From Betaproteobacteria bacterium (GTDB taxonomy: Bacteria > Pseudomonadota > Gammaproteobacteria > Burkholderiales > Burkholderiaceae_C), in contig JAGWOZ010000006.1 in assembly GCA_028870715.1 (NCBI GenBank), positions 1-48,784 on the forward strand: 48,784 bases of DNA, in the 5' to 3' direction. This document shows, in pieces, positions 9,490 to 18,353 of this stretch (position 1 is its first letter; every line of letters starts with the position of its first letter). Under the pieces are notes generated by a model. The model searched no databases and was not told where the DNA came from. It saw only the letters and a list, made by a program, of their open reading frames with translations. Made by a program: the position numbers and the translations under genes.

Positions 9490-10377
9490 TCACGCCTCGG
9501 CCAAGAATGCGCGAATTGCCACCTCGACCACCTCCGGGCGCTCATGCACCACCCAGTGCGAGGCTTCGGGCACCCGCCGGATCCGCAAGTCAGGCACAAA
9601 CGTTTCCAGGCCATCGAGCAACACCGGCAATAGGGCTTGGTCCTGCTCGCCCCAGATCACCAGCGTGGGCATGCGAACAATGAACGCGCCGGCCTCGAGC
9701 TGCAAGCCAGCAGCGCCAGGTCGTTGCGCGGTCGGCGGCATGAGCGGCGAGGCCCGGTAGTAGTTGAGCATGGCATCCATCGCGCCGGGGATCTGCCAGG
9801 CTTGCTTATACAGGTCGATCTGCGCTTGGCTCAACGCGCTGAGCCCGCTCACCGGGTGCCGAAAAAGCGCCAACAAGCGCGCGCAATCATCGCGCAACAG
9901 CAGCGCAGCAGCGTCCGGCTCACGCAAACGCAACATGTACTGGCTTGCTGACTGCTGCGCCCGATCGTGGCTCAGGGCGCGGGCAAACGGAACAGGGTGG
10001 GGCGAATTGATGATGACGAGCCGCGAAACCAGTTGCGGATGGTGCACGGCGAGGCTCCACGCCACAGCGCCTCCCCAATCGTGGGCAACCAGGATGCATT
10101 GCCGATACCCGAAATGTGCCAGAAGGCCGCGCAGATCGTCCATCAGCGGGTGCACCCGGTAGGCAGCAACACCCTGCGGCTTGCCCGACAGGTTATAGCC
10201 GCGGAGGTCGGGGGCCACGGCGAAGTAATCGCCCCCGAATGCATTCAGCAGCGCGTGCCACGCGGCCCAGCATTCGGGAAAACCGTGCACAAAGAGCAGC
10301 AGTGGCTTGCCAGCTGTGCCAAGGCTTGCCGCATGCAAGCGCAAGCCTCCTGGCAAGGCTACGTCATGGTGATCCAT
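9490..10377 (-). CDS. Alpha/beta hydrolase, epoxide hydrolase-like
   Basis: A 295-residue alpha/beta-hydrolase. The oxyanion motif HGFPE is near residue 31. The nucleophile elbow is HDWGGAVAW near 99, with Asp rather than Ser as nucleophile, which is the signature of epoxide hydrolases and haloalkane dehalogenases. The later acid is in WGEQDQ (near 238) and the His in EASHWVVHERPE (near 271). This could open an epoxide or hydrolyse a related ester. It lies 15 bases downstream of the ComB-like gene and is probably cotranscribed with it. Nothing distinguishes epoxide hydrolase from dehalogenase with certainty, though HGFPE with HDWGG favours the former. Confidence 0.85.
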   Translation of the reverse strand: MDHHDVALPGGLRLHAASLGTAGKPLLLFVHGFPECWAAWHALLNAFGGDYFAVAPDLRGYNLSGKPQGVAAYRVHPLMDDLRGLLAHFGYRQCILVAHDWGGAVAWSLAVHHPQLVSRLVIINSPHPVPFARALSHDRAQQSASQYMLRLREPDAAALLLRDDCARLLALFRHPVSGLSALSQAQIDLYKQAWQIPGAMDAMLNYYRASPLMPPTAQRPGAAGLQLEAGAFIVRMPTLVIWGEQDQALLPVLLDGLETFVPDLRIRRVPEASHWVVHERPEVVEVAIRAFLAEA

Positions 10378-10392
10378 CGCCCGGGGCAGCGT

Positions 10393-11118
10393 CTAGGCGG
10401 CAACGCGCATGAGCCGCCCATCCACCACGCGCGCGACCACCGAATCCACATGGATTTGCGCGGCATAGTGCACTTCTGCGCCAAGCCCGCGCGAGGCCAT
10501 CAGGCGGCCCACGCGCGAGTCAGCCAAGCAGCGCAAGGCGTCGCTGCCCTGCTGCAACAAGGCTGCTGCAAGCGCTGCATCGGAATAGCTGCGCTGCCCA
10601 GGCGCCTGTTGCAGGCACGATACGAGAAGCCCCGCGCCGTAGAAATCCTCCAGATTGAATTGTTCGCTCGACCCGGCGCACACAATCAGAACGGTGCTGC
10701 GCGCGTGCTCGCGCAACACGTGCGCGATGGTGGCCCGGGCGTTGCGCAAGCTGGCTGCATAAACATGAGCCGCCGGCAATGCCTTGCGCAGCGCAACCGT
10801 GCCATTTGTGGTGCTGTAAACCAGATCGCGGCCTTGCAGATCATGGCGCAGCAGCGCCAAGGGGGTCGGATGGGCAAAGCCTGGCAGGGTCTCGGCATCC
10901 AGTTCACCACTCAGGATGGCGCTTCCCACAGCAAGCTCCGAAGCGATGCGGCGCGCATGCTCCGCATCCAGCGCAGGGATCACCGAATTGGCACCTGCTT
11001 GCAGTGCGGCCAGCGCCGACGTGGTGGCAAAGAGCACGTCCAGCACAATGACGACCCGACCGTCCAGACGCTGGTCGTCGAGTTCTTCCTTGGTGAGCAA
11101 CACGTGGATTTTCTGCAT
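10393..11118 (-). CDS. 2-phosphosulfolactate phosphatase (ComB) family
   Basis: A 241-residue protein of the ComB family, known from archaeal coenzyme M synthesis where it dephosphorylates 2-phospho-3-sulfolactate. Visible family motifs are VVIVLDVLFATTS near 23-35, STTNGTVAL near 104-112 and the NLEDFYGAG metal-site segment near 155. Bacteria without coenzyme M often carry homologues whose substrate is unsettled. An upstream extension to 11229 is open, but the ATG at 11118 begins the conserved sequence. Its placement, divergent from the FadJ-like gene and upstream of an epoxide-hydrolase-like gene, suggests it acts on a phosphorylated acid in this pathway. No other sulfolactate gene is nearby. 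Confidence 0.85.
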   Translation of the reverse strand: MQKIHVLLTKEELDDQRLDGRVVIVLDVLFATTSALAALQAGANSVIPALDAEHARRIASELAVGSAILSGELDAETLPGFAHPTPLALLRHDLQGRDLVYSTTNGTVALRKALPAAHVYAASLRNARATIAHVLREHARSTVLIVCAGSSEQFNLEDFYGAGLLVSCLQQAPGQRSYSDAALAAALLQQGSDALRCLADSRVGRLMASRGLGAEVHYAAQIHVDSVVARVVDGRLMRVAA

Positions 11119-11255
11119 CGTGGATCGGTGTTCGTCAGCGCCTTTACAAGCAATCGGGAGCAGGCTAGCATCCATCATAATCAAAACATAGTTCTGCATA
11201 GCGGAATTCTGCACCCGCAGCGCTTGCAAAGCCCGTTCACACCCCTGGAGACAGC
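11119..11255. promoter_or_regulatory. Divergent comB-like/fadJ-like promoter region
   Basis: This 137-base gap must hold the promoters of the ComB-like operon and of the long plus-strand catabolic run. It is locally AT-rich (11171-11200). A near-palindrome GCGGAATTCTGC sits at 11201-11212, between two copies of TTCTGCA. Its left half GCGGAAT is identical to the half-site in the iclR control region (8536-8542), so it may be a second site for the same regulator. The evidence is one shared 7-mer and partial symmetry only. Confidence 0.35.
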
Positions 11256-13349
11256 ATGGCCAGCGTCGACGCTTCCCGCCACGGCGACATCGTCGTTCTC
11301 ACTCTCAATAATCCGCCAGTCAATGGCTTTGGCTGGCAGCAAAGACGCCAGCTTGTGGAAGCAATCGACACCGCGGCCGCGGATCCGACGGTGGCTGGCA
11401 TCGTGGTCACAGGCGCCGGGAGCGTGTTTTCTGGCGGAGCAGATATCCGCGAATTCGGCAAGCCGGAATCGATGGCCTCGCCGCACTTGCTCGACGTCAT
11501 TGGGGTGGCCGAGGCGTGCACCAAGCCCGTGGTGGCGGCGATCGGCGGCACCTGCATGGGCGGGGGACTGGAATTTGCGCTCGGCTGCCACGGCCGTGTG
11601 GCGCTGGCCGAGGCTCGCGTGGCGTTGCCCGAGGTCAAGATCGGCCTGGTGCCCGGAGCCGGTGGCACGCAACGCCTGCCGCGCGCGGTGGGGCTGGAAA
11701 CGGCGATGAACATGATCGTGTCCGGCGAACCCGTGGCGGCCAGACGATTGGCGCAGGCTGCGTTGTTTGACGCCGTGGTCGAGGACAACGTCGTGCAAGC
11801 TGGTGTCGACGTGGCGCGCAAGCTCGCGGCCTCAGCTAAGCCATTGCCGCGCACGCGCGACCGGTCCGTCGATCATCCGGACGCCGAAGCGTATATCCAG
11901 TTCACGCGCACCACGGTGCAGGCGCAATTTCCCCGCGAGCCAGCGCGCTTGCAGTGTGTCGAGGCCGTGGCCGGGTCGCTCAAGGACTTCGATGCGGGCA
12001 TGCTGCAGGAGCGGCGCTTGTTCGTCATGTTGATGGCCACGCCGGAGTCGCAATCCCTGCGCCATGCCTTCTTCGCCGAGCGCGCTGCTTCCAAGATCGC
12101 CGACGTCCCCGCCGACACGCCCACCCGCAACATCGCTCAGGTTGGCGTGATCGGCGCCGGGACGATGGGTGGGGGCATCAGCATGAATTTTTTGAATGCC
12201 GGCATTCCCGTGACCCTTGTCGAGACGGCGCAGGAGGCACTCGACCGCGGCGTGGCCACCATCCGCAAGAACTACGAGAACTCGGCCCGCAAAGGCAAGC
12301 TCACGGCCGAAGCTGTGGAGACGCGCATGGGCCTGCTGCATCCCACGCTGGATTTTTCCCGCCTGGCCGCCTGCGACCTGGTCATTGAAGCCGTCTTCGA
12401 GAATATGGACGTCAAGCGGGAGGTCTTTGAGCGCCTTGATGCCGTGGCCAAGCCCGGTGCCATCCTCGCGTCCAATACATCGACGCTTGACCTCGATGCC
12501 ATCGCCGCCTTCACGCAACGCCCGCAGGACGTCGTTGGCCTGCATTTCTTCAGCCCCGCCAATGTGATGAAACTGCTGGAGGTCGTGCGGGGCAAGGCGA
12601 CCGCCCGCGATGTCCTGGCCACAGTCATGCAATTGGCCAAGACCATACGCAAGACAGCCGTGGTATCGGGCGTGTGCGATGGCTTCATCGGCAACCGCAT
12701 GTTGGAACATTACGGGCGCATGGCGAACTTCCTGGTCGAGGAGGGCGCAAGCCCGCAACAGGTGGACCGCGCGCTTGAAGCCTGGGGCATGGCCATGGGT
12801 CCGTTCCGCATGGGGGATCTCGCCGGAAACGACATCGGTTGGGCCATCCGCAAGCGCCGCTACGTGGAAAGACCGCATGTCAAATACTCGCGATTGGCTG
12901 ACCGCCTTTGTGAGCGCGGGCGCTATGGACAGAAGACCGGCGCCGGCTGGTATCGCTACGAACCAGGCCGGCGCGATGCGCTTCCCGACCCTGAGGTCGA
13001 CGCGCTGATCACGGCATATCGCCAGGAGATCGGGATCAGCCCGCGCCCCATCAGCGACGCCGAGATCGTGGAACGCTGCATCTATGCCCTGGTCAACGAG
13101 GGTGCGCGCATCTTGCACGAAGGCTACGCCCAGCGTGCGAGCGATATTGACATGGTGTACCTGGCAGGCTACGGGTTCCCCGCCTGGCGCGGCGGTCCGA
13201 TGTTTTACGCCGACACGGTGGGGCTGTACATGGTGGCACGGCGGATGCGCCAGTTCGCCGCCCAACCGGGCGCCGACGCCGACTTCTGGCAACCCGCGCC
13301 GCTCTTGGCCGAGCGAGCGTCGCAAGGCAAGTCCTTCAACGACGCGTGA
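11256..13349 (+). CDS. Bifunctional enoyl-CoA hydratase / 3-hydroxyacyl-CoA dehydrogenase
   Basis: A 697-residue FadJ/PimF-like fusion that performs the two middle steps of beta-oxidation. Residues 1-190 are the crotonase domain, with oxyanion-hole segment SGGADIREF near 54 and both catalytic glutamates present (GGGLEFA and LPEVKIG). The NAD-binding 3-hydroxyacyl-CoA dehydrogenase domain starts near 296 with [12 protein letters not shown], includes NTSTLDLD and HFFSPANVM, and is followed by two C-terminal 3HCDH helical domains to the end. The architecture without a separate isomerase extension matches peroxisomal-type and PimF enzymes. A GGAG ribosome binding site lies seven bases before the ATG. 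It leads the plus-strand operon, with the thiolase 48 bases downstream. Confidence 0.95.
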   Translation: MASVDASRHGDIVVLTLNNPPVNGFGWQQRRQLVEAIDTAAADPTVAGIVVTGAGSVFSGGADIREFGKPESMASPHLLDVIGVAEACTKPVVAAIGGTCMGGGLEFALGCHGRVALAEARVALPEVKIGLVPGAGGTQRLPRAVGLETAMNMIVSGEPVAARRLAQAALFDAVVEDNVVQAGVDVARKLAASAKPLPRTRDRSVDHPDAEAYIQFTRTTVQAQFPREPARLQCVEAVAGSLKDFDAGMLQERRLFVMLMATPESQSLRHAFFAERAASKIADVPADTPTRNIAQVGVIGAGTMGGGISMNFLNAGIPVTLVETAQEALDRGVATIRKNYENSARKGKLTAEAVETRMGLLHPTLDFSRLAACDLVIEAVFENMDVKREVFERLDAVAKPGAILASNTSTLDLDAIAAFTQRPQDVVGLHFFSPANVMKLLEVVRGKATARDVLATVMQLAKTIRKTAVVSGVCDGFIGNRMLEHYGRMANFLVEEGASPQQVDRALEAWGMAMGPFRMGDLAGNDIGWAIRKRRYVERPHVKYSRLADRLCERGRYGQKTGAGWYRYEPGRRDALPDPEVDALITAYRQEIGISPRPISDAEIVERCIYALVNEGARILHEGYAQRASDIDMVYLAGYGFPAWRGGPMFYADTVGLYMVARRMRQFAAQPGADADFWQPAPLLAERASQGKSFNDA

Positions 13350-13397
13350 CCGCGCATCCCGTACACGCGCCCTCTTTATATTTGACTGGAAATCCCC

Positions 13398-14579
13398 ATG
13401 AGCGAAGCCGTCATCGTCTCCACTGCGCGTACGGGGCTCGCCAAATCGTGGCGAGGCGCGCTCAATCTCACCCATGGCGCCACATTGGGCGGGCACGTCG
13501 TGCAGGCCGCGGTGCAGCGCGTCGGCATTGCGCCCGATGAGGTGGAAGATTGCATCATGGGCTGCGCGTACCCGGAGGGCCCGACTGGCAACAATATTGC
13601 GAGACAGATCGCGCTGCGTGCGGGGCTTCCGGTCACGGTAGGTGGCGTCACCGTGAATCGTTTCTGCTCCTCAGGCCTGCAGGCGATCGCAATGGCCTCA
13701 CACCGGGTCATCGTCGATCAGGTCCCCGTGATGGTCGCCGGCGGCGTCGAGTCCATTTCCTGCGTGCAAAATGACCGCGCCAACAAACACATGTTGCGTG
13801 ACGCATGGCTGGTGGAGCACAAGCCGACCATTTACTGGAACATGGTGCAGACCGCAGAGGCCGTCGCCAAGCGCTACGGGATTTCACGCCAACAGCAGGA
13901 TGAGTATGGTGCGCGCAGCCAGCAACGTGCCGCGGCAGCGCTGGCGGCAGGCAGATTCGCTGATGAGATCGTGCCCATCACCGTTCGCGCTGCTGTGGCG
14001 GACAAGGCCACCGGCCAGCTACTCACCCGCGAGGTGACGCTGACCACGGACGAGGGCATTCGCGCAGACACGACCTATGAAGGCGTAGCGAAGATTCGCC
14101 CCGCCATGCCTGGCGGTGTCGTTGCCGCTGGCAACGCGAGCCAGTTTTCCGACGGCGCCTCGGCGTGCGTCGTCATGAACGCGCGGCTCGCCGAGCAGCG
14201 CGGCGTCGAGCCCCTCGGCGCATTCCGCGGCTTTGCCGTGGCTGGCTGCGAGCCAGACGAAATGGGCATCGGCCCGGTATTCGCGGTACCACGCCTGTTG
14301 CAGCGCGCCGGGCTCAAGGTTGACGACATCGGCCTGTGGGAACTCAATGAGGCCTTCGCCGTGCAAGTCATCTACTGCCGTGACAAGCTGGGCATCCCTG
14401 ACGAGCGACTGAACGTCAACGGCGGCGCGATCGCGGTCGGGCATCCCTATGGTGTGTCGGGTGCGCGCCTTGTGGGCCATGCACTGATCGAGGGAAAACG
14501 CCGCGGTGTCAAATATGTCGTTGTCACCATGTGCATCGGTGGCGGCCAAGGCGCGGCGGGGCTCTTCGAAGTGCTCTGA
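13398..14579 (+). CDS. Acetyl-CoA acyltransferase (thiolase)
   Basis: A 393-residue degradative thiolase, which splits 3-ketoacyl-CoA with CoA to acetyl-CoA and a shortened acyl-CoA. The acylated cysteine is in NRFCSSGLQ near residue 89. The His of the [16 protein letters not shown] motif (near 350) and the C-terminal Cys of [10 protein letters not shown] (near 380) complete the active site. The length is normal. It follows the hydratase-dehydrogenase fusion directly, as in the FadBA and PimFB arrangements, so the two genes finish the beta-oxidation cycle. Specificity (short, long or dicarboxylic chain) cannot be decided from motifs. Confidence 0.95.
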   Translation: MSEAVIVSTARTGLAKSWRGALNLTHGATLGGHVVQAAVQRVGIAPDEVEDCIMGCAYPEGPTGNNIARQIALRAGLPVTVGGVTVNRFCSSGLQAIAMASHRVIVDQVPVMVAGGVESISCVQNDRANKHMLRDAWLVEHKPTIYWNMVQTAEAVAKRYGISRQQQDEYGARSQQRAAAALAAGRFADEIVPITVRAAVADKATGQLLTREVTLTTDEGIRADTTYEGVAKIRPAMPGGVVAAGNASQFSDGASACVVMNARLAEQRGVEPLGAFRGFAVAGCEPDEMGIGPVFAVPRLLQRAGLKVDDIGLWELNEAFAVQVIYCRDKLGIPDERLNVNGGAIAVGHPYGVSGARLVGHALIEGKRRGVKYVVVTMCIGGGQGAAGLFEVL

Positions 14580-14711
14580 AGGCGCAACGACCATGCATCG
14601 GAGTGGCAACGCAGGGGGTCCCGCACAGCTCTTGCAGCTGGGCCCCGAAGCCCTTCCGATCTCCTCATATTCGGTGCTCTTGGGCGCGCAATTCAATCCG
14701 GTGCAATCCTG

Positions 14712-16544
14712 ATGCGTCCGACCATAGATTTCCTCCTGTACGACTGGCTGGACGTGTCTGCATTGACTGAGCGTCCACGCTACGCGGAGCACAGCCTGGA
14801 GACCTTTACCCAGGTACTCGATACGTGCGAACGCATCGCGCGGGACAAGTATGCCCCCTTCAACCGTCTGGTCGACATCGAGGAGCCCCGTCAGGAAGGC
14901 GATCGCGTGGTGCTGCCCGAAGCCACGCACGAGGCCTGGAAGGCCTATGCGGAATCGGGCATGCTTGCTGCCGCGCAGGACGATGCGGTGGGTGGCATGC
15001 AACTGCCTTACACGGTGGGGGCCGCCGCCAACGCATTCTTCGCCCGAGCGTCAGTCAGCATTGGGGCAGGCCTGCTGACCGTGGGTAACGCCAACTTGCT
15101 GATGGCGCACGGCACTCCGGCTCAGCAGCGCGTGTTCGCGCATCCCGAGTTTCGCGGACAGTGGTCCGGGACGATGTGCTTGTCCGAGCCGCAAGCGGGG
15201 TCGAGCCTCTCGGACATCGCGACGCGCGCGTTACCCGACGGTGAAGGCTTCGAAACTGACCCGCTCGGGCCGCGCTACCGGCTTTTCGGCAACAAGATGT
15301 GGATCTCGGCCGGTGAGCACGACTTGACCGAAAACATCGTGCATCTGGTTCTGGCCAAGATACCCGGCCCGGATGGCAAGCTCATTGCCGGCGCGCGCGG
15401 GATTTCGCTGTTCATCGTGCCCAAGAAACTGGTCGACGCAGAAGGGCGGCTCACGGGTGAGCGTAATGATGTGAACTTGGCAGGGCTCAACCACAAATGT
15501 GGATGGCGCGGCACCCCCAACACCCTGTTGAATTTCGGCGATGGCCGACATCCCGTGCAGGGAGCCGCCGGGGCGATCGGCTGGCGGGTCGGAGCCGCCG
15601 GCGATGGGTTGCGCTGCATGTTTCACATGATGAATGAGGCGCGCATCGGCGTGGGGATGGCCGCGAGCATGTTGGGCATGGCGGGCTTCGAGGCGGCGCT
15701 CGCCTACGCGCGTCAGCGCCCTCAGGGGCGCCCGTTGGGGCCCGACGGCAAGGATCCGGGCCAGCCGCCCGTGGCGATCATCGCCCATGCCGATGTCAAG
15801 CGCATGCTTTTGGCGCAGAAAGCGTATGCCGAGGGCGCCCTGGCCTTGGAACTGTACTGTGCGCGGCTCGTCGACGAGCACCGCACGGGCGAAGCGGCAG
15901 CGGCGCGCGACGCTGGACTGCTCCTGGAAGTGCTCACCCCCATTGCCAAGAGCTGGCCCTCCGAATGGTGTCTGGAGGCCAACAGCTTGGCGATCCAGGT
16001 ACATGGGGGCTACGGGTACACACGCGACTTTCCCGTGGAGCAATACTGGCGCGACAATCGCCTGAACATGATTCACGAGGGGACCCACGGGATTCAGGCG
16101 CTGGACCTGCTTGGTCGCAAGGTGGTGATGGAAAACGGCGCGGGGCTTGCGCTCCTGGCTGCACGCATGCGCGCCACGATTGCCCGTGCTGAACCGGTGC
16201 CATGCCTGCACGTGCATGCCGGCGCGCTCAATGCAGCGTTGCAGCAGCTTGTGGAGACAACGCATCGGGCCTGGGAGGGCGGGGATGCAGCGGCCACGCT
16301 GGCCAATGCCACGCCGTACCTGCAGGCATTCGGCCACGTGGTGCTGGCGTGGATCTGGCTCGATGTGACCCAATCGGCACTTGTGCACCTGGCCGACAAG
16401 ACGGGCAAGTCGGATCTGCGCGACGGGAAGCTCCAGGCATGCCGCTATTTTTATGCCTACGAGCTGCCGAAAATCCAGGCATGGCTGCAGGTCGCAGCCC
16501 AACGCGACCCGACCTGCCGCGAGATGCAGGACTCATGGTTCTGA
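14712..16544 (+). CDS. Acyl-CoA dehydrogenase, large DmdC-like type
   Basis: A 610-residue acyl-CoA dehydrogenase of the extended type that includes 3-methylmercaptopropionyl-CoA dehydrogenase DmdC. It has an extra N-terminal domain, the core dehydrogenase fold with MCLSEPQAGSSLSDI near 155, HGGYGYTRDFPVEQYWRD near 430, the catalytic Glu in HEGTHGIQ near 457, and a C-terminal helical domain of about 130 residues. Many homologues act on ordinary medium or long acyl-CoAs, so the DmdC name need not mean a sulfur substrate. It follows the thiolase after a 132-base gap and precedes an SDR by 12 bases. A separate acyl-CoA dehydrogenase in the same locus argues for different chain forms or steps. 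Confidence 0.9.
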   Translation: MRPTIDFLLYDWLDVSALTERPRYAEHSLETFTQVLDTCERIARDKYAPFNRLVDIEEPRQEGDRVVLPEATHEAWKAYAESGMLAAAQDDAVGGMQLPYTVGAAANAFFARASVSIGAGLLTVGNANLLMAHGTPAQQRVFAHPEFRGQWSGTMCLSEPQAGSSLSDIATRALPDGEGFETDPLGPRYRLFGNKMWISAGEHDLTENIVHLVLAKIPGPDGKLIAGARGISLFIVPKKLVDAEGRLTGERNDVNLAGLNHKCGWRGTPNTLLNFGDGRHPVQGAAGAIGWRVGAAGDGLRCMFHMMNEARIGVGMAASMLGMAGFEAALAYARQRPQGRPLGPDGKDPGQPPVAIIAHADVKRMLLAQKAYAEGALALELYCARLVDEHRTGEAAAARDAGLLLEVLTPIAKSWPSEWCLEANSLAIQVHGGYGYTRDFPVEQYWRDNRLNMIHEGTHGIQALDLLGRKVVMENGAGLALLAARMRATIARAEPVPCLHVHAGALNAALQQLVETTHRAWEGGDAAATLANATPYLQAFGHVVLAWIWLDVTQSALVHLADKTGKSDLRDGKLQACRYFYAYELPKIQAWLQVAAQRDPTCREMQDSWF

Positions 16545-16556
16545 CAAGGAGCACCC

Positions 16557-17336
16557 ATGACCACGACCGTGCAACGACTTTTTGACCTCACCGGGCGCTG
16601 CGCGCTTGTGACCGGAGGGTCGCGCGGCCTCGGACTTCAGATGGCGCAGGCATTGGGTGAAATGGGTGCCAGGCTGGCCTTGGTCGCACGCAAACCCGAT
16701 GAACTGCACCAGGCCCGTGAGCATCTTCGCGCGCTGGGGCTCGACGCGGAGGTCTTCCCCGCCGACTTGCTGCAGCGCGCTGCCATTGCACCGCTTGTGC
16801 AGAAAGTGCAGGACACAGTGGGCGCCATCGATATCCTGGTCAACAATGCGGGCGCCACCTGGGGCGCCGCGGCGGAGGACTATCCTGACGAAGCTTGGGA
16901 CAAGGTCATGCATTTGAACGTCGATGCGGTGTTCTTCCTGACCCGCGAGGTTGCCAAGCGCAGCATGATTCCCCAAAGCCGGGGCAGCATCGTGAACATC
17001 GCATCGATTGCCGGATTGCGGGGAAACCCGCTGCCGATGCGCACCATCGCCTACAACACGTCCAAAGGAGCGGTGATCAACTTCACGCGCGCACTCGCGG
17101 CCGAGTGGGGACAGCATGGGATCCGCGTCAATGCCATCCTCCCCGGCTTTTTCCCATCCAAGATGACCGCTGGACTTCTGGAGACGATGCGCGACCGCGT
17201 CATCCAGAAAACCCCGCTGGCCCGCATCGGCGGTGACGATGACTTGATGGGTGCGGCAGCCTTTTTTGCAAGCGATGCATCGCGCCACGTCACCGGCCAA
17301 TGCCTGGCCGTGGATGGTGGTGCAAGCATTGTCTGA
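16557..17336 (+). CDS. Short-chain dehydrogenase/reductase (SDR)
   Basis: A 259-residue classical SDR. The cofactor motif TGGSRGLG is at about 21-28, NNAGATWG near 98, catalytic Ser in NIASIAG near 148, YNTSK near 166, and the typical C-terminal HVTGQCLAVDGG. Arg after the glycine motif and the ARKPDE segment leave NADP(H) possible. It resembles FabG-like and 3-hydroxyacyl-CoA-type reductases. A good ribosome binding site (AAGGAG) precedes the ATG. In the Lva-type scheme proposed for this locus, an SDR would reduce a 4-keto acyl-CoA to the 4-hydroxy form; this gene or the one at 3878..4741 could do so. Confidence 0.92.
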   Translation: MTTTVQRLFDLTGRCALVTGGSRGLGLQMAQALGEMGARLALVARKPDELHQAREHLRALGLDAEVFPADLLQRAAIAPLVQKVQDTVGAIDILVNNAGATWGAAAEDYPDEAWDKVMHLNVDAVFFLTREVAKRSMIPQSRGSIVNIASIAGLRGNPLPMRTIAYNTSKGAVINFTRALAAEWGQHGIRVNAILPGFFPSKMTAGLLETMRDRVIQKTPLARIGGDDDLMGAAAFFASDASRHVTGQCLAVDGGASIV

Positions 17337-17360
17337 GGCCCCAGTCAACGAGCCCGGGTG

Positions 17361-18353
17361 ATGCAAAGCGACACCCTCCTGAATGCACGCGGCGCTTTGC
17401 ACACGCAGAGGCGCGCCGAGCCGCCTCGCGACGAACTGCGAACCGCGCCCGGCAGCATGCAGCGCGTGCGCGAGCTGCTGTCATCGATCACCAGTGTTGT
17501 GCTGGCCGGAGGCGGGAACCGCTGCTGGTGGCAAGCCGGCATGTGGGACGTACTCCACCCGCTGGGACTGACGCCCACGCAGGTTGCCGGGGTATCAGCC
17601 GGCGCAGCCACGGCCTGCATGCTGCTGGCGGGCAAGACCGCGCAGACGCTCGACCATTATGGACGCATGACGGCGCATAACCCGCGTAATTTTTACCTCG
17701 GTCGCCTGTTGCGCGGCCAGCGCGCGTTCCCCCATGCACAGATGTATCGCGAGGCCCTGCTGGCCATCTTCGATGCTCAGACTCTCGACGCATTGCGCAG
17801 CCAGCCGCGCATCTACGTGCAGGTCTCCCGCCTTCCTCGCTGGCTCGGTCCTCGCAGCGGCGTGCTCGCCGGGATTTTGGCCTACCAGTTCGACAAGAAG
17901 GTTCGCAAGCTCCTGCATCCGCGCGCGGGCAGGCGCCTGGGCTTTGTGCCCGAGGTCCTTGTGGCGCAGGACTGCCGCACGCCTGAGGAACTGGCAGATC
18001 TGCTCCTTGCCTCGAGCTGCACGCCGCCGTTCACGCCGGCGCTGCGCCTGCATGGACGACCTGTACTTGATGGAGGTATGGTCGACAACGTGCCGGTTGA
18101 CGCAATTCCCGCGGAGCATCGACAGGGCGTTAGCCTGGTACTGCTGACGCGCCGGTACGCGCGGCCTTTGCCGCAATCCCCGCAGCGCATTTACGTCCAG
18201 CCATCGCACCGGGTACCGGTGCGTGGCTGGGACTACACAAACCCGCACGGCATCCGCGCTGCTTACGAGCTCGGTCGCCATGATGCGCGGCAACTTCTGG
18301 CTCGCCTGCACGCCCATGGCATGGCCACTTTCCTGGAGAACACACATGGCTGA
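17361..18353 (+). CDS. Patatin-like phospholipase
   Basis: A 330-residue patatin-family serine hydrolase. A glycine-rich oxyanion motif (AGGGNRCWWQAG) near 50-61, the nucleophile in GVSAG near 78, and the Asp of the dyad in LDGGMVDNVPVD near 236 are all present. Patatins release fatty acids from phospholipids or other acyl esters. There is no clear signal peptide, so a cytoplasmic or membrane-face role is likely. GTG at 17358 immediately precedes the ATG used here, and an ATG at 17457 is a shorter option. The gene overlaps the next by eight bases, fixing it in the catabolic operon, where it could free acyl chains or hydrolyse a lactone or ester. Confidence 0.88.
   Translation: MQSDTLLNARGALHTQRRAEPPRDELRTAPGSMQRVRELLSSITSVVLAGGGNRCWWQAGMWDVLHPLGLTPTQVAGVSAGAATACMLLAGKTAQTLDHYGRMTAHNPRNFYLGRLLRGQRAFPHAQMYREALLAIFDAQTLDALRSQPRIYVQVSRLPRWLGPRSGVLAGILAYQFDKKVRKLLHPRAGRRLGFVPEVLVAQDCRTPEELADLLLASSCTPPFTPALRLHGRPVLDGGMVDNVPVDAIPAEHRQGVSLVLLTRRYARPLPQSPQRIYVQPSHRVPVRGWDYTNPHGIRAAYELGRHDARQLLARLHAHGMATFLENTHG

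Noticed and set aside
9967-11709. A 580-codon open frame on the plus strand across the ComB-like gene and the divergent promoter
   Set aside because: It crosses two real genes in wrong frames and a promoter region, and has no family similarity.
11832-13496. A 554-codon open frame antisense to the hydratase-dehydrogenase fusion
   Set aside because: Antisense to a strongly supported enzyme; no motif and shadow-like composition.
14712-16544. Naming this gene dmdC and proposing DMSP degradation
   Set aside because: Large acyl-CoA dehydrogenases of this type are broadly distributed; no dmdA, dmdB or dmdD-specific neighbour is present.
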